Below, piece after piece: positions 36,709-46,018 of a DNA stretch of 64,000 bases; within the stretch, counting starts at the first letter, position 1, and each line of letters opens with the position of its first letter. The notes under the pieces are model-generated. The model made no database searches and was not told where the DNA came from. It saw nothing but the letters and a program-made list of their open reading frames with translations. This DNA comes from Uloborus plumipes (Eukaryota; Arthropoda; Arachnida; Araneae; Uloboridae). The stretch lies in the NCBI GenBank assembly GCA_038373865.1, contig JAXGGA010001086.1, positions 106,280 to 170,279 of the forward strand, read 5' to 3'. The position numbers and the translations under genes were made by a program.

Positions 36709-39700
36709 GATGACAAGAAATAACTTGGACACGCATACTACATTATAACTTTGTTCCTAATAAAAATGTTGCTACCAAACTTCAAAATATGTATGAATAC
36801 ATTATTCTGTATAATATATTTGAACGTTTTCAAATTGGCTACCGTTAGTATTAATACAGAGCTTTTGACGTATCACAAAATTTTCGATTACGGGCTGCAA
36901 CTCACTCATTGACATTTTATATCTTTTCTTCCATAAGGATTTTTGTAGCGATGCCAAAGTTTTATGAGGTTTAGTACACACCCTTGTCTCCAAGATAAAC
37001 CAAACAGATAAATCAAAAAATCCATTGGGTTCAAATCTGGGGAATTCGGGGCCATTCCTGAACTCCAATGAAGTTCGTAAAATGTGTCTTGCATCAATCT
37101 TGAGTATCTTTAGCTCTGTATGCAGGTGAAATATCCTGTTGGAAGGACAATCTTTGGTTTCCAAAGAATTTTTGGAACCAAGGTAAGACAGCGTCTTCCA
37201 AAATGGGTTTGCGGTATGTTTGCTGATTCTTCTTTATCCCTTGATCAACAAAAACAAGTGGTGTTTCCTCACTACCACATATCCCACCCTAAACCATTGC
37301 AGATAGGGGTCGTTGAGGCCGAAAACAAGTTAAGAAGTTCCAAGTGCTTCTGCTGACCAAACTCTATCATTATGGCTATTTTGAGCTTGCTCAATTGAGA
37401 ACAGTTTTTCATCTGTGAAGACCACTGTATTCCAATGATCATCTGCGGCCCGCTTTAACAGTTCTTTCCTCTTTTGAAGTCTTGTGCTTTTGTTCTTTGC
37501 TGTTAGCTTTTGAGCCTCTTTCATTTTGTAAGGGAGAAGATCAAGCTCAACTATTACCATCAAACGAGTGATTTCTATATTGATTTTCACCCCTCTAGCA
37601 ACCTTTCTCATTGAAATCCTGGGATTTCGTTAAACTCCAATTTGACCACTTTCCGGTCGCTAGATGTGTTAACTGAGTGTTGTTTTCTTCTTCCCCGCCT
37701 GTCACCATCATATTCGAGTTTTTTTAACCTTTTAATTGTATAGGAAACCGTGTTCTTAGCAACTTTCAGCCGTTGAACAATTTCACATTTTTTCATTTCT
37801 TGCTCATGTATTTCAAGTATGGCAGATTTTATGCGAAAAATAATGGTTATCCCATCTAACTTACTTTCACCTATTTAGAAGCTTTTTAGGATCCATTCCC
37901 TATCATAATATCATTAAAAATTCCGTGGTATTTACAGATATTTGGTTTGAAACTTCGTCCAAGTTATTTCCTGTCACCCTGTATAGATATACATATTTAT
38001 AACATCACTAAGTGAGCCTACACATGGTATTTAGGCTTAAATACATGAAAAGTTATTCACGAAAGCATTTTTACCATAATTGAAAATAGTTACTTGATTT
38101 TCGTCTCCTAATCTATACACTTTGCAAGAGAGGTAATACAGAGGTAAAAGCCCCATATAATAATACGGATCAAGAGTATAACAAATACGGATCAAGAGTT
38201 GTATTAAAGGAAAAACTCAGAAATTGTGCATTTTTAGTAAAAAATTTAACAATTTTAAGATTGATTTTTCAACCGTTGAAACAAGCGTCACGTTTTTTTC
38301 TTTTCTGATTTTCACCTCCGGGGCTCTTACTGTCACGAGGCGCACCAAGGGTAACGCAAATATATTTCAGCACGTTTTCCTCATAAAAGCGTTTTTTGGC
38401 AAATATATACTTTGGATCCTCGTCTTTTTCTCGAATCTTGGAAGGGGACGAAAATAGAGCATCCTATGGGCCAATATTGGCCTTCTGCTTTTTTTTTTCG
38501 TGTGAAAGCCAGGCTGACAATTTGGGGTGCGATGCTTCACTTTTGAAACTGTACCGTAATTTGATGTGAAGTCCGACTTCCACAGTACACGCATGCCATA
38601 GGATAGGGTAGGCAACCTTTCACAGCGCAACACATTCACACAAGGAAAGGACAAGTACAGGAGAGAGAAAGCACATCCAGACCCAAGCCGGGACTCGAAC
38701 CCGGGACCACATCATCCTTGACAGACTGCTTTGACCACTACACAAGGTGGCCGGCATTGGCCTCCTGCTCTATATGAAGTAAACCAAGCAATGCGAAATG
38801 CTCAGATCATATTCAGATTGCAGTTTATCCCAAGCAAATATGTCAAACACAAGTAAATATGCTTTCTAATAAATCACAAAGAGTATTTGCAAATAATATT
38901 GCGGTGACTCACGTTTTTAAAAATCAGAATAAGCGCTCTCGAACGAAGATATAGCGGACTAGACTCTTGAAACTTTCTCAAATAAAAAGAGTGACCTCAA
39001 CCAACAGAAAATGCCACAGTTGGCAACATCTAGTGCCAGACCAGAGAAACTTAGGACAAAATTGGGTCCGGGAACGAAATATGGCTACTTTATCCTACAC
39101 ACACTTTTTTTTTCATAACCAGAATTAAGACTGGTTGTAACTTTTTTAACGAACATTAGGTTGACAATGTGTTTGAAAATTCATGCATGATTTTGAAATT
39201 TAAACTATACTTTTTTTTCTTTGCAGGAGGAAACTGAAGTAGATGCCGTTATACTAGCGACCGGTTATCGTGTTAAATTTCCATTTCTCAGTGACGACGT
39301 CCTTCCAGTTAAAGACAACAGGGTGCAATTATACAAATTCATCTATCCACCAGAGCTACCACATCCAACTTTAGCCATATTAGGACTCATCCAACCATCT
39401 GGTCCGGGTTTTCCAGTAGGCGAGATGCAGTGTCGTTGGACGGCAAGGATCATGAGTGGTCGTCTCAATTTGCCACCAAAAGAACAAATGTATGCTGACA
39501 TCATGAAAAAAGAAGAATTTATCCGAAAGAGATTCGTAGATTCACCCAGGCACACTCTACAAGTCGATTTCATTGGTTACCAAGATGAGCTTGCTGCAGA
39601 AATCGGTGCAAAGCCTAATTTGTTGAAACTTGCATTGACAGATCCGAAGCTTTTCTGGGCTGTTTTCTTTGGGCCTTCTCTTCCATACCAGTATCGACTC

Positions 39701-39901
39701 CAAGGACCACATACATGGGAAGGAGCAAGAGATGCAATTTTAACTTACAAAGATAGAGTTTACGCTCCATTCCAAAAGCCTGGTCAAGAGCTAGTACGAC
39801 CGAAGAAAAAAATGATTAGTGGAGGAACCGTTGCCAAGCTCTTCTTTTTGTTGCCTTTAATCTGGTATTTCTTTTTGACTGTTGTTGTTGTTGATTTTTG
39901 A
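27106..39901 (+). CDS. FMO: Flavin-containing monooxygenase, four coding exons (543 aa)
   Basis: The gene encodes an NADPH- and FAD-dependent monooxygenase that oxygenates nucleophilic N or S atoms of small molecules, normally on the endoplasmic reticulum. Coding exons are 27106-27471, 28375-28641, 34988-35311 and 39227-39901. All junctions are GT-AG and phase 0, giving 543 residues, within the usual FMO range. Visible motifs are the FAD Rossmann GAGPCG (residues 11-16), the INTSKE segment holding the catalytic-loop Asn (about residue 63), the FMO signature region FNGKVMHTHSL (168-178), the NADP-binding GVGNSG (193-198), ATGY (330-333), and a hydrophobic C-terminal anchor (about 521-543). The signature's usual terminal Tyr is Leu here. 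The start was chosen at 27106 because the in-frame upstream ATG at 27073 lies before the splice acceptor. Intron 2 hosts an LTR element and intron 3 a mariner and a SINE, but no exon is damaged. Overall order and content resemble FMO5-type proteins; orthology was not tested. Confidence 0.93.
28375..28641 (+). CDS. FMO: FMO coding exon 2 (residues 123-211)
   Basis: Flanked by acceptor GTATTTCAG and donor AAG|GTGAGT, 89 codons, phase 0 at both ends. It carries the FMO signature region (FNGKVMHTHSL) and the NADP-binding GVGNSG followed by MDAAVEL. In the family consensus FxGxxxHxxxY the last position is Tyr; here it is Leu. Confidence 0.92.
28642..29356. other. FMO intron 2, left part
   Basis: Between the exon 2 donor and the LTR element. 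No gene or complete element was recognised; small open frames here have no recognisable feature. Confidence 0.6.
29357..29360 (+). repeat. 4-bp target duplication TTCG (left of LTR element)
   Basis: TTCG precedes the 5' LTR and is repeated at 32723-32726 directly after the 3' LTR. A 4-bp duplication fits gypsy-type or errantivirus-type integration better than the 5 bp usual for BEL/Pao. Confidence 0.75.
29361..30038 (+). repeat. 5' LTR (678 bp)
   Basis: Begins TGTCACG and ends CGTGACA, a perfect 7-bp inverted terminus. It contains a TATAAAA box at about 29594-29600 and AATAAA at about 29934. It is identical to the 3' LTR apart from one T missing in a T-run near 29682. Confidence 0.93.
30041..30058 (+). 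promoter_or_regulatory. Primer-binding site (tRNA 3' end complement)
   Basis: TGGTGCCG begins two bases after the 5' LTR, complementary to a tRNA 3' end reading CGGCACCA. The priming tRNA species was not identified. Confidence 0.6.
30281..31519 (+). CDS. Gag-like N-terminus fused to envelope-like C-terminus (412 aa)
   Basis: A single intact frame runs from ATG 30281 to a stop at 31519. Residues about 25-200 look like a retrotransposon capsid/gag region (LKGPALQFFMS, then HRQQAFSNCRQNPGESVRNF), as in Ty3/gypsy gag proteins. From about residue 215 onward the sequence changes character: cysteine-rich, with GCYQC, spaced Cys residues, and a strong transmembrane segment at about 388-404 followed by a short basic tail with paired Cys. 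That part resembles the C-terminal stalk of envelope glycoproteins carried by some arthropod retroelements, possibly of the phlebovirus-G2 kind; this is recalled family resemblance, not a search. No zinc knuckle, protease, RT or integrase is present. The frame is unbroken, consistent with the young LTRs. Confidence 0.75.
   Translation: MPDPVDTPPVSVTMDSNASVPNPNKIAGYQNLVTNFDGEVFTNVQYFLKNLGDIGKIAQWSDSETIAVLKSKLKGPALQFFMSDPELINEEKFSVIKEKFSKFFEKRTTLSHRQQAFSNCRQNPGESVRNFASRVSNLTVNYFGLQNINKENAGPIVDQTKLAKFLEGLQLPLKRLALNRNPTTFEEAVENALLDEINIQFTDETGNCGNCVAEPQNTLQTKLTSTLLSTTPVMVHLQFSDYKIFLQTADVCPKISDQKVTTKGCYQCNLLSELRITAYSTCQKGTVTIEFQLINLFTQTVILETEPKEFIIKFQAMIKCYDEKICLVSHNMKTCKLVSFCLNEPSIELIKFNTSYTNSILHEDSSGSGFFNIFAMPTLNGIFFSMKVIGAFLLIICLSITVFSTCLTCCRR
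32044..32722 (+). repeat. 3' LTR (679 bp)
   Basis: Same ends as the 5' LTR (TGTCACG to CGTGACA), preceded by a short purine stretch GGCGGAGA that could serve as the plus-strand primer. A longer purine run lies at about 31670-31695. Confidence 0.93.
32723..32726 (+). repeat. 4-bp target duplication TTCG (right of LTR element)
   Basis: Exact copy of 29357-29360. Confidence 0.75.
32727..34987. other. FMO intron 2, right part
   Basis: AT-rich with a poly-C/poly-A junction at about 33164-33184. No gene or bounded element was recognised. The intron ends in TTTTCAG at 34987. Confidence 0.6.
34988..35311 (+). CDS. FMO: FMO coding exon 3 (residues 212-319)
   Basis: Flanked by acceptor TTTTCAG and donor CAG|GTATGG, 108 codons, phase 0. 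It encodes the conserved stretch beginning VYLSSRRGAWVLPRVG and the LKPKHR..SQHPT..D segment typical of animal FMOs. Confidence 0.92.
35312..36629. other. FMO intron 3, left part
   Basis: AT-rich non-coding sequence with a short (AT)n at about 35992-36007 and a poly-C run near 36316. No gene was recognised. Confidence 0.6.
36630..36703. repeat. (AT)n microsatellite, about 73 bp
   Basis: Unbroken AT dinucleotides run directly into the left end of the mariner element. The mariner target dinucleotide TA is part of this tract or gave rise to it. Confidence 0.95.
36706..37981 (-). mobile_element. Degenerate mariner (IS630-Tc1-mariner) element
   Basis: Terminal repeats of 25 bp at 36706-36730 and 37957-37981 match at 23 positions (CAGGRTGACARGAAATAACT core). 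TA flanks the right end at 37982-37983; at the left two extra bases (CA) lie between the TA of the microsatellite and the repeat. At about 1.28 kb it has normal mariner length. The transposase on the minus strand is broken. Confidence 0.9.
36802..37830 (-). pseudogene. Mariner transposase, frameshifted
   Basis: Pieces of one transposase lie in different minus-strand frames. A helix-turn-helix N-terminus lies at 37608-37796 (IVQRLKVAKNTVSYTIKRL). The first catalytic Asp lies in VVFTDEKLF (about 37411-37413) followed by NSHNDRVW at 37330-37611. The last catalytic block, APNSPDLNPMD, is at 36906-37097. A further C-terminal piece (KPHKTLASLQKSLWKK) lies at 36802-37164 in another frame. The order matches a full-length mariner protein that would cut and paste DNA at TA sites, but several frameshifts make it inactive. 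It sits antisense to FMO inside intron 3. Confidence 0.88.
38477..38490 (+). repeat. 14-bp target duplication of SINE (left)
   Basis: ATTGGCCTTCTGCT, repeated with one mismatch as ATTGGCCTCCTGCT at 38756-38769. Confidence 0.75.
38491..38755 (-). mobile_element. tRNA-derived SINE
   Basis: On the minus strand the element begins at 38755 with GGCCACCTTGTGTAGTGG, which contains an A-box-like word, followed by a B box (GGTTCGAGTCC, about 38690-38700), the internal RNA polymerase III promoter of tRNA-derived SINEs. It ends in an A-rich tail at 38491-38498. A 14-bp near-perfect target duplication flanks it. It is about 265 bp long. The tRNA-like head is not a functional tRNA gene: no complete cloverleaf is apparent. 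It lies in FMO intron 3, antisense to the gene. Confidence 0.82.
38770..39226. other. FMO intron 3, right end
   Basis: Non-coding sequence up to the acceptor CTTTGCAG. No element was recognised. Confidence 0.6.
39227..39901 (+). CDS. FMO: FMO coding exon 4 with stop (residues 320-543)
   Basis: Flanked by acceptor CTTTGCAG and ending at TGA 39899-39901. It carries the DAVILATGY motif, the AILGLIQPSGPGFPVGEMQ region, RHTLQVDFIGYQDELA, and a C-terminal hydrophobic anchor with aromatic and Val-rich residues. An EETEVD start fits smoothly onto the end of exon 3. Confidence 0.93.
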   Translation, partial: EETEVDAVILATGYRVKFPFLSDDVLPVKDNRVQLYKFIYPPELPHPTLAILGLIQPSGPGFPVGEMQCRWTARIMSGRLNLPPKEQMYADIMKKEEFIRKRFVDSPRHTLQVDFIGYQDELAAEIGAKPNLLKLALTDPKLFWAVFFGPSLPYQYRLQGPHTWEGARDAILTYKDRVYAPFQKPGQELVRPKKKMISGGTVAKLFFLLPLIWYFFLTVVVVDF

Positions 39902-40177
39902 ACACACTTCGAAAAAGAAAGGACAGTAATTTAAGACTATTATTTTCTAAGCATCGAAAATTCTAGGATTTAAAGACTTTCTCATCTACAATCAGAGCTT
40001 GGAGTTTTATTATATATTTGTCACCAAGTAATTCGCTGAAAAACGCATGTATATTTAATATTTAAATGAGGAGAAATTTCAAACGCCTATTGAATTTTTC
40101 TGTTATGTTTATTCCAAATGTACAGTATTTTATATTTGAAAACTTTTACAATTTTTTGGCATTAAAGTTTTTTAAAG

Positions 40178-40183
40178 AATAAA
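40178..40183 (+). promoter_or_regulatory. Candidate FMO polyadenylation signal AATAAA
   Basis: A canonical AATAAA lies about 277 bases past the FMO stop codon in AT-rich sequence, a plausible 3' UTR length. No transcript evidence is available. Confidence 0.5.
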
Positions 40184-41009
40184 AGTAAATATTCTTGCTA
40201 AACTTGTTTGTTAATACGTTTCAATCTTACAACTCTAACAACTAACACATTTGATTTGAATTCATTAACGAAACTTGTCAGAACTTCAAATACTGACAAA
40301 TATAAAGTAACTAAAAATATTATGTGACTGACACTGAATTTATCTACACACAAAACCATACATTATTCTGATCTCTTTTGTGATTACAATTTGAATTCAA
40401 GATAGAATTTCTTAAGATAAGAAAAAGACTTTGGTTCATGGAAAGCAAGGACAAGGACAGTCTGGCATAAGTTTTATGGTTATTATACTGAACAATTTTA
40501 TTCGTTTAACGAAAATTTTGAATAAGAAAGAGGGGGGAAGGAGGATTTTAAAATAAACTCGGATTACAATTGGAAAGATGGTTTAATACCTACTTTTAAA
40601 GAAGACATTCCATCCCTTTACACAAACAATCTTTACTATGTTAAGAGAGTTCCAAATGTGATAAATTTCTCAAGCTATGCCTTTTAAATTCACTACTTCA
40701 GTTTTGGAGGGGGGAAAATGCATCTTAAATGCAGGAAAAATAGTTTCAAAAATAATTATTTATGTCTTTAAATTGTGAAGATTCCCAATATTAGAAAAAA
40801 AATGGCAAAAACATTTTATGAAATTATACTCAATGAAACCTTTTGTTTCAATATCATTTAACTAGCTGACCCGGCGAACTGTGTTCCGCATTAAAAATAA
40901 AGTAAGCAAATTTTATAATACGCAAATTTTAAGCAAATAAGCAAATTTTTGAATTTATTAAGTTTTTTATTGTTAGAAAATATAAAAAAAAATTAAGTAC
41001 CTACATTAA

Positions 41010-41342
41010 TCATTCATTATTGTTTCTGTATTTCAGTACATAGGTTGCTCTTCCCTTAAGTACCTTGTGATACACAACATTTTTTGTTTTATTATCAGGC
41101 GCAAAAACAAACAACGCAGATGGTTTTTCGGCCCGTGAACATGCCACATATAATAGACCATGGGAAAAACAGTGATGTTTTAGATTCAAACCACAAGCTT
41201 TTAAGGATTGGCCTTGTGATTTGTTGATGGCCATGACAAATGCAAGACGGATCGGAAATTTAAGTCTTTTAAATTCAAACGGCATATCGGTTGGGATCAT
41301 CGGGATCCTCGGAATGAGCAATCGTTTCTGACGGCTTATCAC
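41010..41342 (-). pseudogene. Helitron RepHel helicase C-terminal fragment (110 aa)
   Basis: The fragment matches the final part of Pif1-like helicases of Helitrons: RLAFVMAINKSQGQSLKACG, then FSHGLLYVACSRAEKPSALF and the tail KTKNVVYHKVL. In a full element this domain unwinds DNA during rolling-circle transposition. The Rep nuclease and the Walker A and B helicase motifs are missing, so the product cannot act alone. It ends about 145 bp before the Helitron 3' terminus, the expected arrangement. Confidence 0.88.
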
Positions 41343-41685
41343 ATATAAATTTCAAGAGAAGTAACGCGTTTGTTATAATTTATTTCACAAAAAAAGTCAA
41401 ATAACACTCAACGCACAGCTAACTTACAACCTGCTTACTGCGCTCCGGAAGCTGCCAGAACGTGTGCTTTATGTCGCTCAGCCATGGAGGTGTCAAAAAA
41501 GGCTTCGTAAAAAGGCTTAGTCAATAAGACATTTTTTCTATTTATGTAACTGACACACATAAATTATAGCCTATGTCCGTCTCCTGGCTCTAAGCTACCT
41601 ACCCACCAATTTTTAGCCATATCGGTACAGCCGTTCTTGAGTTATAAATAGTGTAACTAACAAGACTTTCTTTTATATATATAGA
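41340..41685 (-). repeat. Helitron 5' end, inner copy
   Basis: Near-identical to 41810-42160, sharing words such as GTGCTTTATGTCGCTCAGCC and the CTTTCTTTTATATATATAGA terminus. A 125-bp unrelated segment (41686-41810) separates the two. Confidence 0.85.
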
Positions 41686-41809
41686 AGATAGAATAGTAGT
41701 GAGAAGAACAACCTCTTTAACTGCAGTCCAGGAGCTATCACACCAAGCGCTTTCCACCTCTCATCCTCAGAGGCGTAAAAACTCCTAAGTGGCAATCCAT
41801 TTCTGACAG

Positions 41810-42160
41810 CTTATAACATATAAATTTCAAGGGAAGTAACGCGTTTGTTTATAATTTACTTCACAAAAAAGTCAAATAACACTCAACGCACCGCTAACTA
41901 ACATCCTGTTTACGGCGCTCCGGAATCTGCCAGAACGTGTGCTTTATGTCGCTCAGCCATGGAGGTGTCAAAAAAGGCTTCGTAAAAAGTCGAAGTCAAT
42001 AAGACATTTTTTCTCTTTATGCAACTGACACACATAAATTATAGCCTATGTCCGTCTCCTGGCTCTAAGCTACCTACCCACCAATTTTTAGCCATATCGG
42101 TACAGCCGTTCTTGAGTTATAAATAGTGTAACTAACACGACTTTCTTTTATATATATAGA
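41810..42160 (-). repeat. Helitron 5' end, outer copy
   Basis: The second copy of the Helitron 5' terminal region. Its outer edge at 42160 is the left boundary of the whole element on the minus strand. Confidence 0.85.
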
Positions 42161-43212
42161 TGCTTCCTTTTTATATTTTTTTTATTTATCTTTGAAATTA
42201 TTTACAGTTTCTAGTTCGAGCATAAGCCTTTTTTTTTTTTCTCGAAATCAACTAAAATTGGAATTAAAAAAAAAAATATTTGGACATTGTGGTATTCCTT
42301 TTTACAATCAGGCGAACATTTTTCACAAACAAAAAAAGAGCTGAGCAGCTGTTCTCTCCTAAAGCAGTTACATTTTATCATATTAACTACCCAGAATTCA
42401 CCAGGAGGAGATGCCTATACTTCGTGTTCCACTCTGACCTTCCCATCCGTCTAACCAAGATGATTCGTTATTTGAGTATTTACGAATTTACAATATATTT
42501 CGATTTACAGTTACTATATAATTTTAAACAAGTTTCTACTTTTGGATCAAGGTTTGAAGTTGGACTTATAACTCAACTTAGGCATTGATGACCGCTGTTT
42601 GAAAAAGTTCGTATAAATCCATCTCTTGTCTTTTTCCCTTTTACTTATATCATTCTACCGACTCACTAACCAACTTCACATTCCTTTATCAAACTCAATG
42701 TGACATGGAAACGTTTTACGAAATTACTGTAAACGCTCTAATTACCATTGAAAAATTAACTTTAATAACTATTACAGTGGATCCTCAGTAATTCGACACT
42801 CTAAGGGACCATGAAAATATGTCGTGTTAAGCGGGTGTCAACTTACACAAGTTCCATAATTTCAACTGTTGTAGTGTTTTCTGTATTGCTTAGTTACGAT
42901 TGCTTACCATCAACGTTATAAAAAATAATTTCCGTAAGTGATTTTCCTTTTTTTCTTATTTGTTTGAAAAGAGCAAAAGAAACTAAAAAGAGCAACTTTA
43001 ACCCTTAGTTTGGCACATATCAAAAATTTAAAAATTTTGACAAAAAATTTTTATTTTAGTTTTTTGGGGTAAAATGCATAAATATTATATAGTTAAAAAA
43101 ATTTCATGGGAAAAAATGAAACGAAAATTGGTTTTATAAATTGTGTATCCTGTAGGATACACTACCAAAGTAGCAAATAAGAATACATAAAACGTGGCTC
43201 ACTCAATCACAA
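42161..43212. other. AT-rich sequence with a possible pogo-type half end
   Basis: No gene recognised. At about 42776-42845 a stretch starting CAGTGGATCCTCAGTAATTC resembles one end of a pogo/Tigger-type MITE, but no partner end was found. Confidence 0.4.
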
Positions 43213-43214
43213 TA

Positions 43215-44779
43215 CACTAGGTGGCCAAAAGTATCCGGACACTTTCAAAAATTTACATTTTTAGATATAACTCGAGAAATAAGTGATCAGTTGTTCTTTA
43301 ACTTTAGTCATACAAAATATATTCTTCACCGAACATTTCCAAGTTGAAATTAAATTACCCTTGCATTTGGGGGACGATAAGAAGGGGGGTCGAAAGAAAA
43401 ACCGCTTTTTGACCATAACTCTTTGAAAATAGCTCGGAATAAGCTATGCATTTCAGTAATTAATTAGCATACTATGTATAATTACTATACAAATTCAAAT
43501 GAACGCACCACTCTTACTTCCGAAGATATGAAACATTTTTTAAAAAACGGCAATTTTATTTGAAGGGTTTTTGCTCATAACACGCAGAGTTTTTGATCAA
43601 ACCTTATCAAAACTTCAGGAAAGATGACAAAATACAAGAGAAAGAACATACTAAAACGGTTTTTAAAAATATTAAAAATCCGATGACATATGAACGTTAA
43701 AAGGAAATAATTTTGCACGGCGCATGCGCGAAAGACAGAAATTTATAACTACAAAAATATTGTAGCCTGGTGTATACTGCATCTTATAAAAAAAGTTCCA
43801 GTTGAATATCGTAAAAATTGAAAAAGATATCAGCGATCTAGTGAGCTGTAATTCATTGATTTGCAGTCAATTCATAAATGGAGAGGGGTTGTTCACAAAT
43901 AGTGTGGGGACAATCGAGCATATTTTTCAATGTTAAATTGTATACTGTTTAAAAATTTATATTTGGCATAGAAGTCACATTTCGCCCATTCGGCCAAAAA
44001 GACCTTATAAGTAGGTGGCCAAAAGTATCCGGAGACCCCCTGAAACGTTGGTTTTGAACGATGACGAAATAACCTTTATTTTAAAAATAGCTCTTTGTGG
44101 ACAGACCCTCACTATGTATGTATTGTCTGCGAATGAATGAAATACAGCTCACTAGGTCGCTGATATCTTTTTCAATTTTTATGATATTCAACTGGAACTT
44201 TTTTTATAAGATGTAGTATATACCAGGCTACAATATTTCTGTAGTTATAAATTTCTGTCGTTCGCGCATGCGCCGTGAAATTTTTTTTCCTTTTAACGTT
44301 CATATCTCATCGGATTTTTAATATTTTTAAAAACCGTTTTAGTATGTTCTTTCTCTTGTATTTTGTCATCTTTCCTGAAGTTTTGATAAGGTTTGATCAA
44401 AAACTCTGCGTGTTATGAGCAAAAACCCTTCAAATAAAATTGCCGTTTTTTAAAAAATGTTTCATATCTTCGGAAGTAAGAGTGGTGCGTTCATTTGAAT
44501 TTGTATAGTAATTATACATAGTATGCTAATTAATTACTGAAATGCATAGCTTATTCCGAGCTATTTTCAAAGAGTTATGGTCAAAAAGCGGTTATTCTTT
44601 CGACCCCCCCTTCTTATCGTCCCCCAAATGCAAGGGTAATTTAATTTCAACTTGGAAATGTTCGGTGAAGCCTATATTTTGTATGACTAAAGTTAAAGAA
44701 CAATTGATCACTTATTTCTCCAGCCATATGTAAAAATGTGAATTTTTGAAAGTGTCCGGATACTTTTGGCCACCTAGTG
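43215..44779. mobile_element. Tc1/mariner-type foldback (1.57 kb)
   Basis: The ends CACTAGGTGGCCAAAAGTAT (43215) and its exact complement (to 44779) are flanked by TA at 43213-43214 and 44780-44781. The arms are about 640 bp each (43215 to about 43860 and about 44135 to 44779), highly similar, around a loop of roughly 275 bp. A partial extra copy of the terminus (GTAGGTGGCCAAAAGTATCC, about 44011-44030) lies within the loop. No transposase is present. Short ORFs within the arms are not supported. Confidence 0.88.
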
Positions 44780-44781
44780 TA

Positions 44782-45850
44782 TCAACTAATTTGGCACTAT
44801 TGTAGATTTTATAAACAATAAAACATAATAAGCAAATAATAAAAAAATAAAAGAGAACATACCTGTAATTGACGTGACGCCATGTTGTTTTGGTAGGATA
44901 CACGTTAATCACCCTTTATATAGGGGAAGTTACGGGATAAGTGGGGTCCCTCCCCTTAAGCACATATTAATAATACTCAGTATAAAAATTCCAATTGCAG
45001 TATGTTTTTGCAGTTTAAACTGTACAAGAAAGCTTAATGAGCATTAAAGAAATAGTAAAAAATAACCTTGAAGTACTTCGTTGAAAACTGTTGCTTGAAC
45101 TCGTAAAAAAAATCCGATTTTTTTTTCTGACTTATGTTCTGTGACCTAGAAAAAAAATTCTGTGAAGTCCAAATAAATGCAAATCCAATCACTGTGATGA
45201 AATGGGACATGATCAGTGTAAAAAAGTGTAAAAGCTATATGGATATTTTTGCTTTAAGGGGGTGACTCGACCCACTTACCCGAACCAACCTTAATTTGAA
45301 AATAAGAAGGGAAAAAAAGGTTGGAAAAAGCTTAATTTTCTACTCATCATAACTTGTGATTGGCTATGGCAGTGGACGACAGTTAGCATCTAAACTAGTT
45401 GGTTTAGATAACAATATTTAAGACAAAAACGCAACAACCAGGAAACATTACTTCAGCTACGGTAATAGAGTGTCTTACAATAATATTACGTTTTAAAGCT
45501 TCAAAGTATAATATTTGACTAACTGTCAGCATGTTTAATTCTTTTCCTTTTAATGATGTGAAAAACAAAATGTTTCTTTTTTTTTTTTTTTTTGTCATTT
45601 CTAGAAGCTAAACAATTGCCAAATTTAGCATTCATAGAAGTCCCGTATCACACTCGCGCAGTTGAGAGGCTTATTTAACTAGTTTGTGAATCTGCAGAAA
45701 AGGTATTTGGGGAAGATGTAAGCTATGAATTAATATATTAATAAGATAATCTTTATATCTACTATTATTAATATCAAACTCAGTCATAAGTCCAACTGCA
45801 AATCTTGATCCACATGTTTAAAATCATGTAGTAATAGTAAATTAAACATT
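44782..45850. other. AT-rich sequence, no gene seen
   Basis: No supported coding region or bounded element. Confidence 0.5.
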
Positions 45851-46018
45851 CAGTTGAGTCTCGAAAACTCGAAGCCTTATAACTCGAATAGTCCTTTGTC
45901 TCAAAGAGTTGATTGGGTCCCTAGACTCTTGAGAAGGCTGTGGGAACTTCCAATAACTCCAACTACCAATAGCTTTTAGCCGGTCCCTTGGGACTTCGAG
46001 TCATCTAGAGTCGATTGT
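45851..46018. mobile_element. pogo/Tigger-like MITE (~168 bp)
   Basis: The ends CAGTTGAGTCTCGAAAACTCG and, reversed, TACAATCGACTCTAGATGACTC are imperfect inverted repeats of the kind seen in pogo-type MITEs. The target TA is not clean on the left, so the boundary is approximate. Confidence 0.55.

Larger units (their letters stand above)
40862..42160 (-). mobile_element. Helitron remnant with duplicated 5' terminus
   Basis: Read on the minus strand the element starts TCTATATATATAAAAG at 42160, and ends CTAG at 40862-40865 followed by T. These are the Helitron TC start and CTRR end between A and T, with a GC-rich imperfect hairpin just before the 3' end (GCGGAAC / GTTCGCCG). It encodes only the C-terminus of the helicase. 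The 5' region occurs twice in tandem: 41340-41685 and 41810-42160 are near copies, each ending in the same TCTATATA start. Confidence 0.85.

Noticed and set aside
36475..36732. An 85-codon minus-strand ORF rich in Ile-Tyr
   Set aside because: It is the translated (AT)n microsatellite.
37120..37356. A plus-strand ORF over the mariner
   Set aside because: It is antisense to the transposase remnants, which have clear catalytic motifs on the minus strand.
38679..38755. A functional tRNA gene on the minus strand
   Set aside because: It has A- and B-box-like words but no full cloverleaf. It is followed by an unrelated body and A-rich tail and flanked by a target duplication, so it is the head of a SINE.
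42776..42845. A complete pogo-type MITE
   Set aside because: Only one end-like stretch was found, with no inverted partner.
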